Positions 37,566-50,048 are shown, counted from the stretch's first letter. The stretch: 64,000 nucleotides of DNA from Dicaeum eximium (GCA_013396995.1 VWZP01005682.1:62001-126000), one strand, 5' to 3'. The notes: generated by a model from the letters alone, not told the origin. Program-made: numbers and translations.

Positions 37566-39954
37566 CTTTTCAGAATAAAAAACGAGCATCTGCACTTGAA
37601 CAGGGTTTAGTGATTGCTAAATGGCTCCATTGTCAAGAGAGAAGCTTTATGAACAGAAGGGTTTGCATGAAACTGTTGTTGTTTACACCTGAAACTGGTG
37701 TACAAATAAAGCCATCATTCTTTGCTGCCAATTCTCCTATGCTCTGAGCCAGAGCAGCATGTGGAGCTGCATGACAGCCCTCCCTGCAATTGTTGCTCGC
37801 AGGTGTAGCTTTTATATGTGTTTGCTAATGGTTGTCCAGGTCAACTCACACACTGAGTCCCATTCAATCAACAAAGCCATGTGTTAAGAAAAGCAGGGAA
37901 GGCATTATTCAGAAAAGGGAACTTTGGCCTTGGACAGAAAAAGGAGAGCATGGAGTTAATTCTGTGATTTGAATTGCCCTGCAGAAGAGTTTAGCTTTTT
38001 CCAGTGAGTGTCAGGGGAGACCAGGGACAGAGGACACCACGGACAGAAGTTTCCTTGTTCAGCTACCTCCCTTGCCTTGCCTTCCACAGGCAGTAATCAC
38101 AGCCCCACAGACTAAACTTCAACTGGATGAAAACAAAGCCTAAATTGTAAGACAGTAAAGCATTATTAAATCCAATCTTCTTCTCCCTCCTCATTTCTGT
38201 ACCTTTTATACAACCACCACCATAATCTCTTTCTCCTGTATCTTTCTCCTTGCTAAGGTAGGGCACATGAGTGGGCCTTCACCTTGAGAAGATCAGTCCT
38301 GGCAGTTGTGACCCTCTGGTACCTCTTGCTGCAGCTGCACACCTCCTGTTGTGGCAAACCTCAGCTGCTACAGAAGTGCTGGGGAGCCCTATGAACCTCA
38401 GCACCAAAACTGTCCTCTGCCAGGGGTAGAAGGAGGCAGCAAGCTCTGAGTGATTGTGTCCCTTAAAGCCACCAGGAGCCTGGGGTGAAAAAGTGCCACT
38501 GATGGAAGGGATGAGAATAGGACCAAGGGACTAAAACCCTTCCAATGCTCACTGCGTGCTTGCATGACCAGAAGGAGCACAGGGAGGTGGTGGGAAGGGA
38601 GGAAAGTCAATAAAGAGGGGAGATGGGGGCTGGAGTAACACCAGGAAGAAGGAAATGGAGAAGCAGAAAGAATTAGTGCAGTGAAGAGGTATTGATGGCA
38701 GTAGGAAGCATCGTTACTGTGCTGCATAATTGTAACACAGTGTTGTCACAGCTACACTTAAAAAACCCCACAAGCTGGATCATAGAAAAGCTTAAAACAT
38801 ACTGCTTAAAACAACAAGTTTGGCCCTTTTTCTTTTCACTTCTCATTGACAAAGGGGGACTTTGGTCACGTCTTCAGGCCTTTTTTTTCTAGAAATTAAC
38901 ATTTAAGAAAACAATTCTCACCAAGCTGTGTGACTCAAAGAACTGGGGCACTGGGGAAAACATCAGCTATCACAAATCTTACCACTGAACAGCAAGCACT
39001 AACGAGTGGGGGATTAGGTTTTCCCTGGACCTGCCCCTTTAAGTTCCTGGTAGCTTTGATCTAGCAGCAGAGAGCTGACAGTGGGAGGACAGATCACATT
39101 CTCCCTCCTGGATACTCTCCTTTTGTAGTTGCATGTGATGCTGTCACTTAATCTTGACTAGAAATGGGAACTGATGGTTTCTCTTTTTGTGGGGAGCATA
39201 GATAGGTCCCATGCAGGCATTCTCAGCCATCCACAGATTTGAAGAGGCAGTGGGAAACTGGGTCCAGCCCCAGCTGTAGTGGCTGCAGGGGACAGTTTCC
39301 AAGCAGAGGTTTTGCTGGGGCTCACTGCTGCCTAGGCACACATGCAGCAAAAAGCCAAGACACAGACCTATATTCCAGCTGTGAAACACCACAAGGTACA
39401 GTGTTGCCCCCCTGGCAAGCTTTGTTTAGCACTCAGAAGCTCCTGACAAACAGTAAAAGTCTTCAAACTGTTTCTAGGCAAAGTTTCCAAATGGACAAAG
39501 AGCATATATCTTAGAGAAATGCAGGCTGTATCCAAAGCCAAAACCATCCCAGTTTCCACCAAGTGAGAGTCAGCCCAAGCCTTCAGATTCACAAAGGAAA
39601 ACCCAGATCTCTGCATCCCTTTAGACAATCTGAAAACTAATTTGGGCATTTAAAAATAATCCAGATAAAATCAAACTCATCCTAATCCTTCATCCAATGA
39701 GACATTGGATGTATTTGAAAGTTAATGTCATCTCTTAAAATCACTGTGGCTCACTTGTAAACTCTGAAATCATCACATGCATAATAAATCCCTCCATGGA
39801 AGTTCAGTTTCTTGGAATTAAATTAGAATATGGGGTATCTGTATAGACAGATACACAAAATAAAACAGGCAGGCTGGCTGACAGTGATGTATACTGTCTG
39901 TAATGGAATACACCAGTGGTTCCCCATATAAAAACACCTTTCTGTAACTATGGC

Positions 39955-39982
39955 ATGCATTAAATGACACTTTTTAATGCAT
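39955..39982. repeat. hairpin with 10-bp arms
   Basis: ATGCATTAAA (39955-39964) and TTTAATGCAT (39973-39982) are perfect inverted copies around an 8-nt loop, in AT-rich unique DNA. Confidence 0.8.
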
Positions 39983-40817
39983 TTTTTTCTTCTCCAGTAA
40001 GAAGAAGTGATTTCCCTGGATATCATACTTGCCTGAGCCAAAGCCCATGGGTGGTATTGTCATCTGTGTCACTGTAAATATTTCTGTTAGATCTCTTTCT
40101 GAGGATTCTTCCTCCAAGCTGGCATGATCAAAAGCAACAAATACAACATGTCTTCAGTTTACCTCCCTCCTTATTATAGGTGTGCTGTCTCCTGAAACCT
40201 ATCTTACAAGCATGATGATATGGTTTAGAAGACATTATCTTTAAATTCATAAGAAATGCATTTATATTATAAATTAGTACTATGCTAGATTAGACTACAG
40301 ATCTTTCCATTAAAGGCAAACCATTCACTTTTCCATTTTACTTTATGCAATGCAGAATATTTTCTGAGATTTGATAGATCACCCAAAGCCACAGATCAAC
40401 TCACATCAACTCTCAAACAAGTCTTCATCATTCCTTGGAATTCTACTTTTTCCCCAAGAAAAAAGCCAAACGAATAATTTTTGCCTACTATGTTCAACTA
40501 CATTTAAACCATTGATTACCCAAAAGGTTTAGATGGTTAAGACTCCACTAGATGTGAAGCAGCTCCTGACGACACCAGGTACCACTGTCTAGAGTGATGC
40601 TGTCTCCATTCACCTTTTCACCCCAGGAAGACAAAATAACCCCCTCCAAGAGACAGTGCTATTCAGTTGGAAAGATTTCCATCAGACACAGCAGAGATTT
40701 GGAAGAGGCCATTGTTGGTACAGTCCCCTATTCAGGAGCTCTCTTGGGCTTGTGTTGAGGCCCTTTGGGGCCCTCCATCACACTCCCCCATTGCTGAGGG
40801 CTCCCCAACCCTCTGCT

Positions 40818-40911
40818 CCAGCTCCACTGGATGACACTGTTTATCCTCTGTCTTCTCTTCCCGTCTGCCAGAGCTCCACAGGGTGACACTGTCTGTCCTC
40901 TATCTTCTTCC
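40818..40911. repeat. imperfect tandem duplication, about 44 bp x 2
   Basis: CCAGCTCCACTGGATGACAC (40818 on) and CCAGAGCTCCACAGGGTGAC (40868 on) begin two units that both continue as ...TGACACTGT..TCCTCT.TCTTCT..TCC. Identity is roughly 80 percent by eye at a period near 50 bp. It looks like an old local duplication, not a known element. Confidence 0.75.
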
Positions 40912-41340
40912 AACTAGGCTTGTATCCAGCATCTGAGAACATTCTGCTGACAGTTTCATCTGCACATCGACAGGGGATTTATGGATGCTTCTGCATGGCT
41001 TCCTGGCTGCACCAGCTCTGGTTTCCCAGTCAGCATCTTCTTCTTGGCCGTGGATGGCAAGAGAAACCAGTCAGCAAGGCCTTTCCCTTTTCAGCTGTTT
41101 CCCAGCAAAAGAAACATTAGCATGTCAGATTGCCAGACAACACACCACAGAGATTCTCCCACATATTGCTTCTTTCTTCCTTTTTTCACATCAAGAGCTA
41201 AAGAGGTGGGTGACAGATTTCCAATGGAGGAGGGGGGAAATTATGCTGAGCATTGCTATTGTGACCTCTCTTGTCTTTTACACTTGAGCAGGAAGGGGCC
41301 CTGCAGTGAGGCACTAAAACCAACAGCCTATTCACAAAGC

Positions 41341-42070
41341 CCCTAGGTAATTAGTCATTAAAAAATAAAATTAAAAAAAAAAAGGGAAGAAAAATAATTG
41401 CAATCTGCCAAGAGAGGAGAGAGGGCTTTAAAAGGATATACCTTTATAGCCATAAATCACTAAAGAAGAAGAATTACAGGATAATGTACAAAGGGTCAAT
41501 GCAATAAAAGCAGTGAAAGAGACACCTGAGTTTCCTTGAAGTCACCGGGGAGGAACCTGTGCTCAGTGTGCTTGCTGCATATACATGTATCTGGATAATT
41601 GCTTGGTTAGGAACTGAAATAGCAGCATGTGGGCATCATCCAAAGGAGCAAGCAGACATACAGAAAAAAAAGAAATCACCAGTCCAGCCTTGGGCAAAGT
41701 TTCACTGCATGCAGAGTAGATCAACAGTTCATTTCTGAAATTTACACTTTGTAAAGCATAAATAAGCAGGGAGGATCAGCGTGCACCCCAGCAATGTACA
41801 TACCCTCTGACAGACACTGTGTTTGGCTCACTCTAATGAGGCCAGCCCCAGAAACAAGACTCCAGTACCTGCAGGAGCTGTGTGCTCACACGTTGCTTTT
41901 TTTTTGAACACACAGCTCGATTAATCTGAAGGTTAACTTAATTTAGTAAAGCTCACCTCCTTATCAGGCTCTTCTAGACTTTAACAGCACACCAGATACT
42001 GTGAGGCCATTCATTAGGCCTTACAATGTGCCTCTGAGATAGGTAAATATGTGCTAATTGCATTTCACTG
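41341..42070. other. candidate conserved non-coding elements
   Basis: AT-rich, repeat-poor DNA. An A-rich run at 41359-41395 is followed by AAAAGGATATACCTTTATAG at about 41431. A second block (41910-42065) contains CGATTAATC, TTAACTTAATT and GTGCTAATTGCATTTC, dense homeodomain/POU-type cores. These look like developmental enhancers, but this is inference only. Confidence 0.3.
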
Positions 42071-44304
42071 GTGGGTTCAGAAAAAAGCAGAACAGTTAAG
42101 CCCAAAGTTTTGAACGTCTGGCCTTGGAAGCTGTGCAGGAACCCCAAGGAAATTCTGGGTCAGGGAATGAATTCCACAGCACTTGTGGGACAATGGGAGC
42201 CAGACAAAGGAGGAGAAGGTGACCAGAAATGAATCCTTGTACAAAACACCAACTGGCGTGCTGCACCAAGTTTTGGTGCGCTCCCAAGGCTCCTGGGGCT
42301 GAGGCTGACTGCAGAAAAAGCAGAGGCCCCAGGGAGCCAAGGGCTCTGGGATGCTGTGATAATATGTATTCTTTCTGATCCATTTTAAGGTGCTGCTTTC
42401 CTCTTAGAAAAATAGGAGAGCTCACACCCATCAGTGTGTGTCACCTCTGGCAGGGTGGTCACAGTGCAAAGCCCCATGGAAACCCTGTGTGCAAACACGA
42501 CCCATGTCACCTGCATGCAGTGAGGAAACCAGGTGACAACAGGCCTGTGCCTCTCTTGCATGCCAATATGTTGGTGACAGTGCAACATGGGGCCCAGGGC
42601 AGGGATGCATGCATGTGAACACTGGAGACTGGCTGGAACTGTCTCTTGTTCTTGCATGGTGAAGAAGGGAGTTTGTACTGCTGCCCTACAGTCATACATA
42701 CTGCAGCAAAAGAAACCTGAAAGAACTGGACAAGGTCACCAGAAGAGAAAAACAAATCTGAAAGAGCATTTTCAAGGCATCCTGCCTTGAATCCATGTCC
42801 CAATTACAGTCTTTCTGACTATCTGCACATTCCTTACCTCCATTTTTCTTTTCCTATAAAAGACAAATGTAATGTTTATTGTTGCAAGGAGTGCAATGCC
42901 ATAATCAGGTTAAGAAAACAATTGACTGAATGCTGACGTATATTACTAAAAACTTAATTCTGAAAAGCTTCATTTGCTCATTGGGGACACTTGTCTTGTT
43001 TACAATGTAACTTCTGTTACAAGTGTTTTTAAGGACAAATACTTCTGGGAATGAGAGGAGCCTGACAGTCTTATGAATTTGGCATGCAAATTTGCCAGGC
43101 AGATTCAGCCTTTGTTCCCTTCCCTGTCGGTGCTAGGAGAAAGAATGTGCGTTGGCCTTGTTTGAAGAAGGAGAAAGAAACAAGAGAAAGAGAAACATGG
43201 AGAGAGAAAGGAGAAGGGGAGGGAACATGTGGACCTAGAGCAGCAGGAGTTAGCAGCAGAGGTGAGAAGAGCTGTTTGTACACCACTAGCGCACTGATGG
43301 CATTACGCCAGTTCTGCACCTGCCTTGAAAATACATTCCTTGGTGCTGCTTAATTTACTGCGATTGCTGAAGTTTCAGAGACAAAAACATCTCCTACTAA
43401 CCCTATTTTCATCTTCTCTCCAGCATTTTCAAAAATGCAACACCTCCCACCTCAGCCAAACCAGTCATATTAACATTTTTCCAGCTTACTTCAGCGCTTC
43501 CTCAGGAATTTTTATACCGATTTATATGAATCAAAGTGGTTGCTTTCAAAACTGATTTTCCCCATATGCTACTGCTTTGGAGGTAACCTCAGGAGCTGAT
43601 TAGGATTTACCTTTTCACATACTAGAGCCAAATCCATGTTTTAAGGACCCCTTTCTCTCACTGTCATGCTCATATTTACCTCATTTTTAAACAAGAAAAC
43701 ATTTCTTTTGAAAAAATGAAATCTGTGGTAGTCCCAACCTCTCCAGATTTGTCCTAGAGGAACAGCTACATGCACCTTGACACAGAAGATCAGCAGCCAA
43801 TAACTGTGGAAGTGTCTCTTCACTGCCTCACCTTGAGAGGTCTTGGGCACACATGGATTTGCAGCTCTAAGGAGGCTCTCCAATCCTATCCATTTATGAG
43901 GGACTTTACTCCATTTCAGTACCTCTGCCCTCAAATTAAATCATGTATATTGAGCAGCCTAACACAAATAGCAGAGCTCTGCATGGTGTGCTGACCCTTT
44001 TTCTAAACCGGAGCCTTTGGCATGTGAGGTCTCCTTCAGCCATAACATAGCAGAGGTCAATGATTCAAAAGTGTCATGTCTAAAACAAGAAGGACCCATT
44101 TTACTGGCAAATCACCAGCAGCAAGAGATTAAGTTAAGACTGCAAATAATGAAAGCATGACAAAAGCATGTGTTTCCTCCCCTTGATCCCTTTATTATCT
44201 TTCCTGGTATAAAAAAATATAACCTGCCTTCTTCCAGCATTGTCCTTTTTTATAGAAGAGCTAGAGTTCTCCCCTGAATTTTGAGAAGCTGACTTTGCAG
44301 TAAA
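42071..44304. other. unique non-coding DNA
   Basis: No gene is recognised. A GC-richer interval (42100-42620) is open in many frames on both strands, which I read as composition. A purine-rich tract (43162-43222, GAAGGAGAAAGAAACAAGAG and onward) is low-complexity DNA. Confidence 0.5.
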
Positions 44305-44384
44305 GAGTCACAGGGGTTTATGCAGACCTCTCCTGGCTCACTGGAAAGGTCAGGAGGAGAAGTCTGCATAAATCCATGTGGCTC
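44305..44384 (+). ncRNA. candidate microRNA-precursor-like hairpin
   Basis: Two 30-nt arms, 44305-44334 and 44355-44384, face each other across a 20-nt loop with no bulge. Of 30 positions, 26 are Watson-Crick pairs, two are G-T (44316/44373 and 44308/44381) and two are mismatches (44313/44376 and 44328/44361). The core TTTATGCAGAC / GTCTGCATAAA is an 11-bp perfect stem and TCTCCT / AGGAGA closes the top. The 80-nt size and roughly 30-bp stem with small internal mismatches match animal microRNA precursors. Read as plus-strand RNA, the two G-T positions pair as G-U. On the minus strand they become C-A mismatches, so a plus-strand transcript folds better. I do not recognise the arms as a known mature microRNA. 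An inverted-repeat transposon relic would look similar. Confidence 0.4.
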
Positions 44385-45740
44385 AGGGTGGTATGCAGGA
44401 AACTGGAGCTGAGAACTACATGCTGAGGTAGTCCTGTAAACAATCCTATAAAGCAAAACCAAACAGAAGCAGAGCTGGAGTCACTTTGTTGAAAGAAGTG
44501 TAAGTGGAAATATTTGCCAAGCTGTGCGGGACTGCCAAACACACAAATTATTTGAGACTCCCTTCCACTTCAGGGCTCGGAAAATGTATTCTGTGTTAAG
44601 AGCTACATGTGCTCCTAGAAGCCCATAGTTTAGCCTAAAAGTCAGTCTGATTAATTCATACACAGGCTAGGTGGGAGCAACAGAAAGAAGTGGGGATGGG
44701 AAAAAGAAACTAATTAAAGCAAAATACACTTGAGAGTTCTGTGGTGGTGGAGATACTGGGTGCTATTAACAGTCAGTGGGATTGATACTGGGGCACCTTT
44801 AGAAAAGTCAGCAGATAATAAGAAACAGCATTAAGAACAAATTGAGGTGGGTAAAATTTACTGCTGTCTCCACTGAGACTGTAAATGGAAAACTTGGAGA
44901 GAGCTGGTGAGAATGCTAAAAGAGGCCAAACAAACAAATTCCACTAGAAGCAGCAGAGTGGTTTTAAATCATATCCTTTAATAATCTACCATTCGCATTA
45001 CCGTAACATGTCATTGCATTATTCTGCTCTGCAAACAATTGTTGAGTTCCCAACTTCTGCTGCTGGAAAATATGATGACCTGGGGGAAGGAATTTTTGTA
45101 GTAAATACCTCAGCATGAATAATAAGATGAGGTTATTTAAGCGACTGCTCCTTGAAAAATTAGCATAACTTCCTAATAACTGTACTACATAGCTTAAAGA
45201 AATCTAATTTTATCTCTGCCTCCCACACAGTAAATCTCCCTATCACATTCTTTCCTTGCTTCATTGCTATTTCTTTGCTTAATAATCACCTACTTAAAAG
45301 ATCGTGGATAATGTTAATAATGGGCGAATTAGATACACAGAAAAACAATGCTTTCTGTACTTTCAGAGATACCCAGCATGACTGTCATTAAACCAAAGCC
45401 AAGGCTTGAGGAGGGAGCAGAGAATCCCAGGCAGGCAGCAGTGGAACAGGGACTGGCTAACTTAGTGTTGAGCAGACAACATTAGTCAGCATTCAAATGC
45501 TGAAATATTTAACAAGGGGAGCGGCTCTCCCCTTCAGCATTTTTTTCCCATAAACTAATTAGGCTATAATATTATGAGCACTTCCTTTGAGGCTAGGCTT
45601 TCCTCTTAGCATGACTCTTGGCGGGCTGGGCAAAGCTGGGTTATCGCTGTGATGAAAAAACTGGCACTACATTTTGCCTCAGTCTCCTTTATTATTTTTT
45701 TCAAAGTTCTATAGAAAGCCACTCACATGCCCAATGGCTC
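44385..45740. other. unique non-coding DNA, AT-rich
   Basis: No gene is recognised. The interval 44930-45370 is AT-rich, repeat-free and rich in TAAT cores. At 45655-45690 GCCTCAGTCTCCTTTATTA faintly resembles MIR, but too little matches to call it. Confidence 0.45.
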
Positions 45741-45806
45741 AATCTCACTTCCAATTAAGTCAACGATAAAACTCACATTGACTTAAATGGGAGCAGGTTT
45801 GCATCC
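45741..45806. repeat. ancient palindromic interspersed repeat relic
   Basis: CCAATTAAGTCAA (45751-45763) and TTGACTTAAATGG (45778-45790) are inverted copies with one mismatch around a 14-nt loop, continuing as GAGCAGGTTT. This matches a motif I know as widespread in bird and turtle DNA (CCCATTGACTTCAATGGGAG followed by CAGGATTTGG). The consensus and family name are from memory and not certain. Confidence 0.45.
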
Positions 45807-46500
45807 CAAAGGCTAACAGTCAAGGCTTTTAACAGTCAGACTACTAATGGGGAAAGTAGAAAGAGTTAGAAAATGTCATCGTCTTCGTCTTCTCTTTTCT
45901 TAGGAGTAGTAATTCAAAGTGAATAGAGTAGGCATGTTCAATTCGAAATTATTTTCAGGGAGAAAAAATACGTGGGGATTCTATTTATAATGCGGTGATT
46001 CAGCTCTTCTTATGTGTGGATAGATCCATGGCAGAGAAGAAGGCAGCACATAAGAATTATTGACTCTCCCTCTAAATAGTTTGCAAGGACTTTCTTAGCC
46101 CTTTCTATATTCAGCCCTTACTATATCACCTAGCCTGGGCACTGTTAATAAAAGGTTTTGGCCAATTAACTTGGCTGTATTGGAGTCCACTGCTGAAAAA
46201 AGAGCAAAAGACCTGGAGCGCCCCAGATGCTTCCTCAGCACTGGCTTCTGCTATGGACAGAGATCATATGAGGCCAAGGAAAAAGAGAATTTTTTCTTTT
46301 TATGACATTGGCAAAATTAAGCAAACGGAAGATATTAGATTAACAATGGCCGCATTAATGTTAATTTTCTTGCTTGAGCAAACATACTTTTGGAGGAGGA
46401 AGAGTAATCCATAGCTAAAAAAGTCTTTGAAGACAGCTGGGCAGAGACACCCAGTATTTAAATGTCCTGTGCACCTTTTGAAGGCAGACAATTCCACTCA
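45807..46500. other. candidate conserved non-coding element
   Basis: AT-rich single-copy DNA. The segment near 46340-46370 contains TTAACAATGGCCGCATTAAT, which joins a SOX-type core (AACAATGG) to homeodomain-type ATTAA cores. Such clustering is typical of developmental enhancers. The call is an inference from composition. Confidence 0.3.
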
Positions 46501-48640
46501 ACCCCCCTCAGTGTGATTCCCACTCCTCACAGAGGGCACAGGCACCCACACAGAAGTGCAGCCCTCGGAGAGCACTGGTATAGGTGGTGATACCAATTTC
46601 TCATCCTTTCTCCCTTCTCCCCTGTCCTGCAGAGGACGAGGGATGCAGGTTGCAGAGTGACTGAGCTGCAGTCCCCAGCACACAGGGGCTCCTGCCGGCA
46701 GGGAGAGAGAAGGGAGGACATTGCCACCAGGTCAGCGTGCTGCAGTGAGTCAGTCCCCGATGGACACAGCGCAATTCCAGCATGCACACAGCTGGACAGT
46801 GCCATGGGGACCCTGCAGCTCCTTGCCTGGCACTGCCCCAGTGCACACAATGGAGGCATTCTGGGGAGGATGACACCATGGAAAGTTTGGAACCTTCTGC
46901 CAGCTGGATTTGGTGTTTCTTTAGGATGCCCATGACAGCCACAGTTGTAACTGCATGCTGTGTGTGGGAACAGGGAAGCCTGGCCTGCCCTGCCACAGTG
47001 TTGAAAGTATTTTCTCATTATTATGGGTATTGTTTGTTTGTCAGCTGGTGGATGCATTCCACCTGGAGTTATATCTTTCATCCCAGTGCCTCTTCTATTC
47101 CTTGCTTTTCCCCTGCAAGCAGAGTAGAAGGAAATGAGTTTGCCTTTTGCCATGTTTATTATCAAATTGAAACAGAAAACACTGAACTGTGTCACTGCCT
47201 GAGTAACCTGGTGTGATACACTCACACAGGGGGGAGAGGTAAAGAGAGCAGCTTTGTGAATGACATTCAGGTTCAGATTGCAGATTTGCAACTCTTCTGA
47301 AAAACTGAAATGACTCCTGCAGCAAAGACAGTGAGCAAAGTTTCATGACCCATTACTTTACAGGGAAGCCAGGTGGCTCAGCAGAATTTGACAGAGTTGC
47401 TCTGGAGGAGCACAAGGGAAACAGGCGTCTCTGACATCGGCTCCCAGACATTTGCACCTCTTCTCTCCTCAGCCCATGATCTGGAGAGTACACCTGCACA
47501 CACCCACACATGCTCTGTTTTTGTCTCCTTTTCTGCACCCCTCTCCATTTCAAACCTTTTTTGATTGTCATGGCTTCAAAATTGAAAATAGTCCCAGCCT
47601 CCTTCTGCAAATAAAGCAGAGATTGTGGCTTTGCATTTCTGCATCAAATGCTGAGGGCCAATGGCATTCCAGACATCCATAAAGTTGAAACAGTAGGTCA
47701 GTAGAAGTACACACTGCAAAATCTCCTGGAAGAGGAGGCAGTGCAGTGCTGCAGGATGTGTGTCTGGATCTCCTCCTCTCCTTCTCTCCCTCCCTAAGCC
47801 CCTGACTCTTTCCCCTTCCCTCCGAGCTCCCTCAGAGCAGAATGACTGACACTGGTGGCCTTTGCCTGCTCACATGCTGCCCTAATGGGATACCTGAATC
47901 CCAGCCTGATTCCATCCTGCTCCAGCTGCACCACATAACCTATGGACCCTCTCTGGTTCCATACAGCTCACAGCTCTTCCCAGCACAGTGATGGTGAAGA
48001 AAACGTACCAATGGCATTGTGCAGAAGATCTCTCTTCTGCTGCTGGCTCCACCAGCATTTTCCTTCTCTTTGGAGAGCAGAATTAAGGGAGAAAAGCATC
48101 AGAAGTGCAGTGGGGCCTGACAGGAGCCTGTGTTTGAGGTGAGAGCACCCAGAGATTGGCACAGGCTGGTACTGAGTGCATGAAGATCAGCAGTGCTGCC
48201 ACAGTGTCATTGTGTCAGCCAGGAGCAGGATGCATGAGGGTTCAGAACACAGCTTTTACTGCCACAAAAGCCCCCCTGCCTTCAAAAAGGTAGACAACTT
48301 TGAAGCATGTCCTCTCACAGCTAATTGGCTTTGCAGGCCAGCGTGAAGAGGGAAAAAAAGCCCTCTTCATTGTCCTGCTGCCACAGGCACCAATCACTCA
48401 CCCCATCACTCCCACTGGGATTCTGTGTCAGCCCTCTGTCGGATTTACAGGATTGCTCTGGCAGATCTTGCCTTGCTCCCTTCCTCAGCCTGCAGGGAGG
48501 AGGCATGTACCCACAGGTGGCCTGCCTTGCCTGGCCTGGCCCCATTCAAAGAGCACCACAATTGCCATGCCTCTTGGAGAGGCTTCATTTACAGGGACAA
48601 TCTTTTTTCTGACTACTGCAAGTTCACCCAAGGCTCTTAA
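46501..48640. other. GC-richer, stop-poor non-coding interval
   Basis: The longest open frame of the window (minus strand, 46527-47291, 254 residues) lies here. Several other frames are open across the same bases on both strands (46601-46996 minus, 46657-46935 plus, 46782-47216 plus), so stop scarcity is compositional. The peptide is cysteine- and proline-rich, with no signal peptide, membrane segment or domain that I recognise. Splice-site logic and codon bias do not favour any frame. Confidence 0.5.
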
Positions 48641-49060
48641 TGGATGTTTCCCCTGAATCATGACTACTGATACACATTCTTCATTAAAGTGCTAAATTAA
48701 TCTCTGCTGAATATATGTGATGCAGCCTGAAGCCCACCTCAATCTCCATTAGCTACATTGTTCTTGCAGCCGAGAGAAATAAGATTTATTTTAGTCAGTA
48801 AAGTGAACAAACACCACCTGTGAACCACTCAGGAAGCTGACCTAAGCTAGAAGGTGACATTTTTACTGTTCCTTTTTGACTATAACAAAGGCTAATGGTG
48901 CATGGATTATTATGTTCCCAGCAAAGCTGCCTTTTTCAGTTGAAAATGAGGTTTTTGTCAATTAAATACTCAGTGAATGAAAGACATGTAGACCATAAAT
49001 ATGATAATTCAATTTAAAATTACTGAAAGGAGCTTTAAAGAATGGCACTGTAAATGACAG
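48641..49060. other. candidate conserved non-coding element
   Basis: Repeat-free AT-rich DNA with a homeodomain-type word density (CATTAAAG, CTAAATTAATC, GGATTATTATG, TCAATTAAATAC). The block has the look of a vertebrate developmental enhancer, with no proof from this sequence alone. Confidence 0.3.
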
Positions 49061-49756
49061 ATAAGATTTTTTTTTGTGGTTTAAGTGAATTGCCACTTTT
49101 GTTCTCATGCTCTATATAGTGATCACAGACTGATTCAGCCTGCAAATATAAACAGGCTCCTTTGCTTTCCAGGAAAGTCACTGGCTAAAGTAACTTATAC
49201 AGTGCCACTGTTTTATGGATAAACAGGCTAAGTCAGCTCCTTATCCTGTCATCATGCAGCTCTGACAATCACCAAGTTCCATGTTTCGAAGACAAATGGA
49301 GAAACTCCCAGTGAACCGCATGGGACTTTCAAAGCACAAGTAGAGCTCAAATGAAGACAAGGGTAGCTCCTTATTACATCTCTTTTTCACAGTAAATGCA
49401 ACTCCAGAGCCCATAAGAGCGCAGGCCTTTTCCAGGTATGTTGCAAAGCAGGTTTCTGCCAGCAAAGTCAAACAGTACGTGCCAAGGAGACAATGACTTC
49501 CCGCTTTGTCCTTCAAGATGTACTGTGCTGGATTTCCTGCACGTGGATGACAGTTAAAAATAAAGTCAAGAATTATGTACTAGACCTTGCATTCTGCTGT
49601 GTCCTCTGTCCTGGGACTGTCTGAGGGTGTCTGAGCCTTAACGGAGCTTAATGACTTTAGTGCTCATTAAATCAGAGAGGGCTGAGAGCATTCAGAGAAG
49701 GGGGAGGAGGAGAACAGGAACCAGAGAAGAGATGAAATCACAGAAGGTTCAGGCAT
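49061..49756. other. unique non-coding DNA
   Basis: No gene is recognised. The minus-strand frame at 49241-49516 has no family signature. Confidence 0.5.
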
Positions 49757-49846
49757 GGATAGGATAGGATAGGATAGGATAGGATAGGATAGGATAGGAT
49801 AGGATAGGATAGGATAGCATAGCATAGCATAGCATAGCATAGCATA
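49757..49846. repeat. compound pentanucleotide microsatellite (GGATA)12(GCATA)6
   Basis: Twelve perfect GGATA units (49757-49816) switch, without interruption, to six perfect GCATA units (49817-49846). A single G-to-C change has evidently been carried through six units by expansion. Both blocks are pure, which suggests recent instability and length variation. Confidence 0.97.
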
Positions 49847-50048
49847 GGACAAAATAAACCTTTAGATTTTATGTTCCTCACTGGGTCTCCTTCTCTCTCA
49901 CTGCCTGAGAACACAAGATGAAATCAGAGCCATATGGGGAGAACTGGGATAATACTGTTGACTTGTGCTAATCTGTGTAAGAAGTCAGACCAGACAGAAA
50001 TCATGTGCAGAGATTCAGAACCCAAAGGATGAATAAACCTCAGGTGGA
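49847..50048. other. unique spacer between two pentanucleotide arrays
   Basis: About 200 bp of ordinary single-copy sequence with no feature visible. Confidence 0.5.

Larger units (their letters stand above)
36346..41340. other. unique non-coding DNA
   Basis: No gene is recognised. The interval 36900-37400 has several overlapping frames on both strands with no family signature. The interval 39650-40560 is AT-rich single-copy DNA with a 10-bp-arm hairpin, listed separately. Confidence 0.5.

Noticed and set aside
45655..45700. Third MIR-like relic
   Set aside because: Only GCCTCAGTCTCCTT resembles MIR. The flanks do not match.
49667..49852. Minus-strand frame with repeating Ser-Tyr-Pro-Ile-Leu
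   Set aside because: It is the translation of the GGATA/GCATA array.
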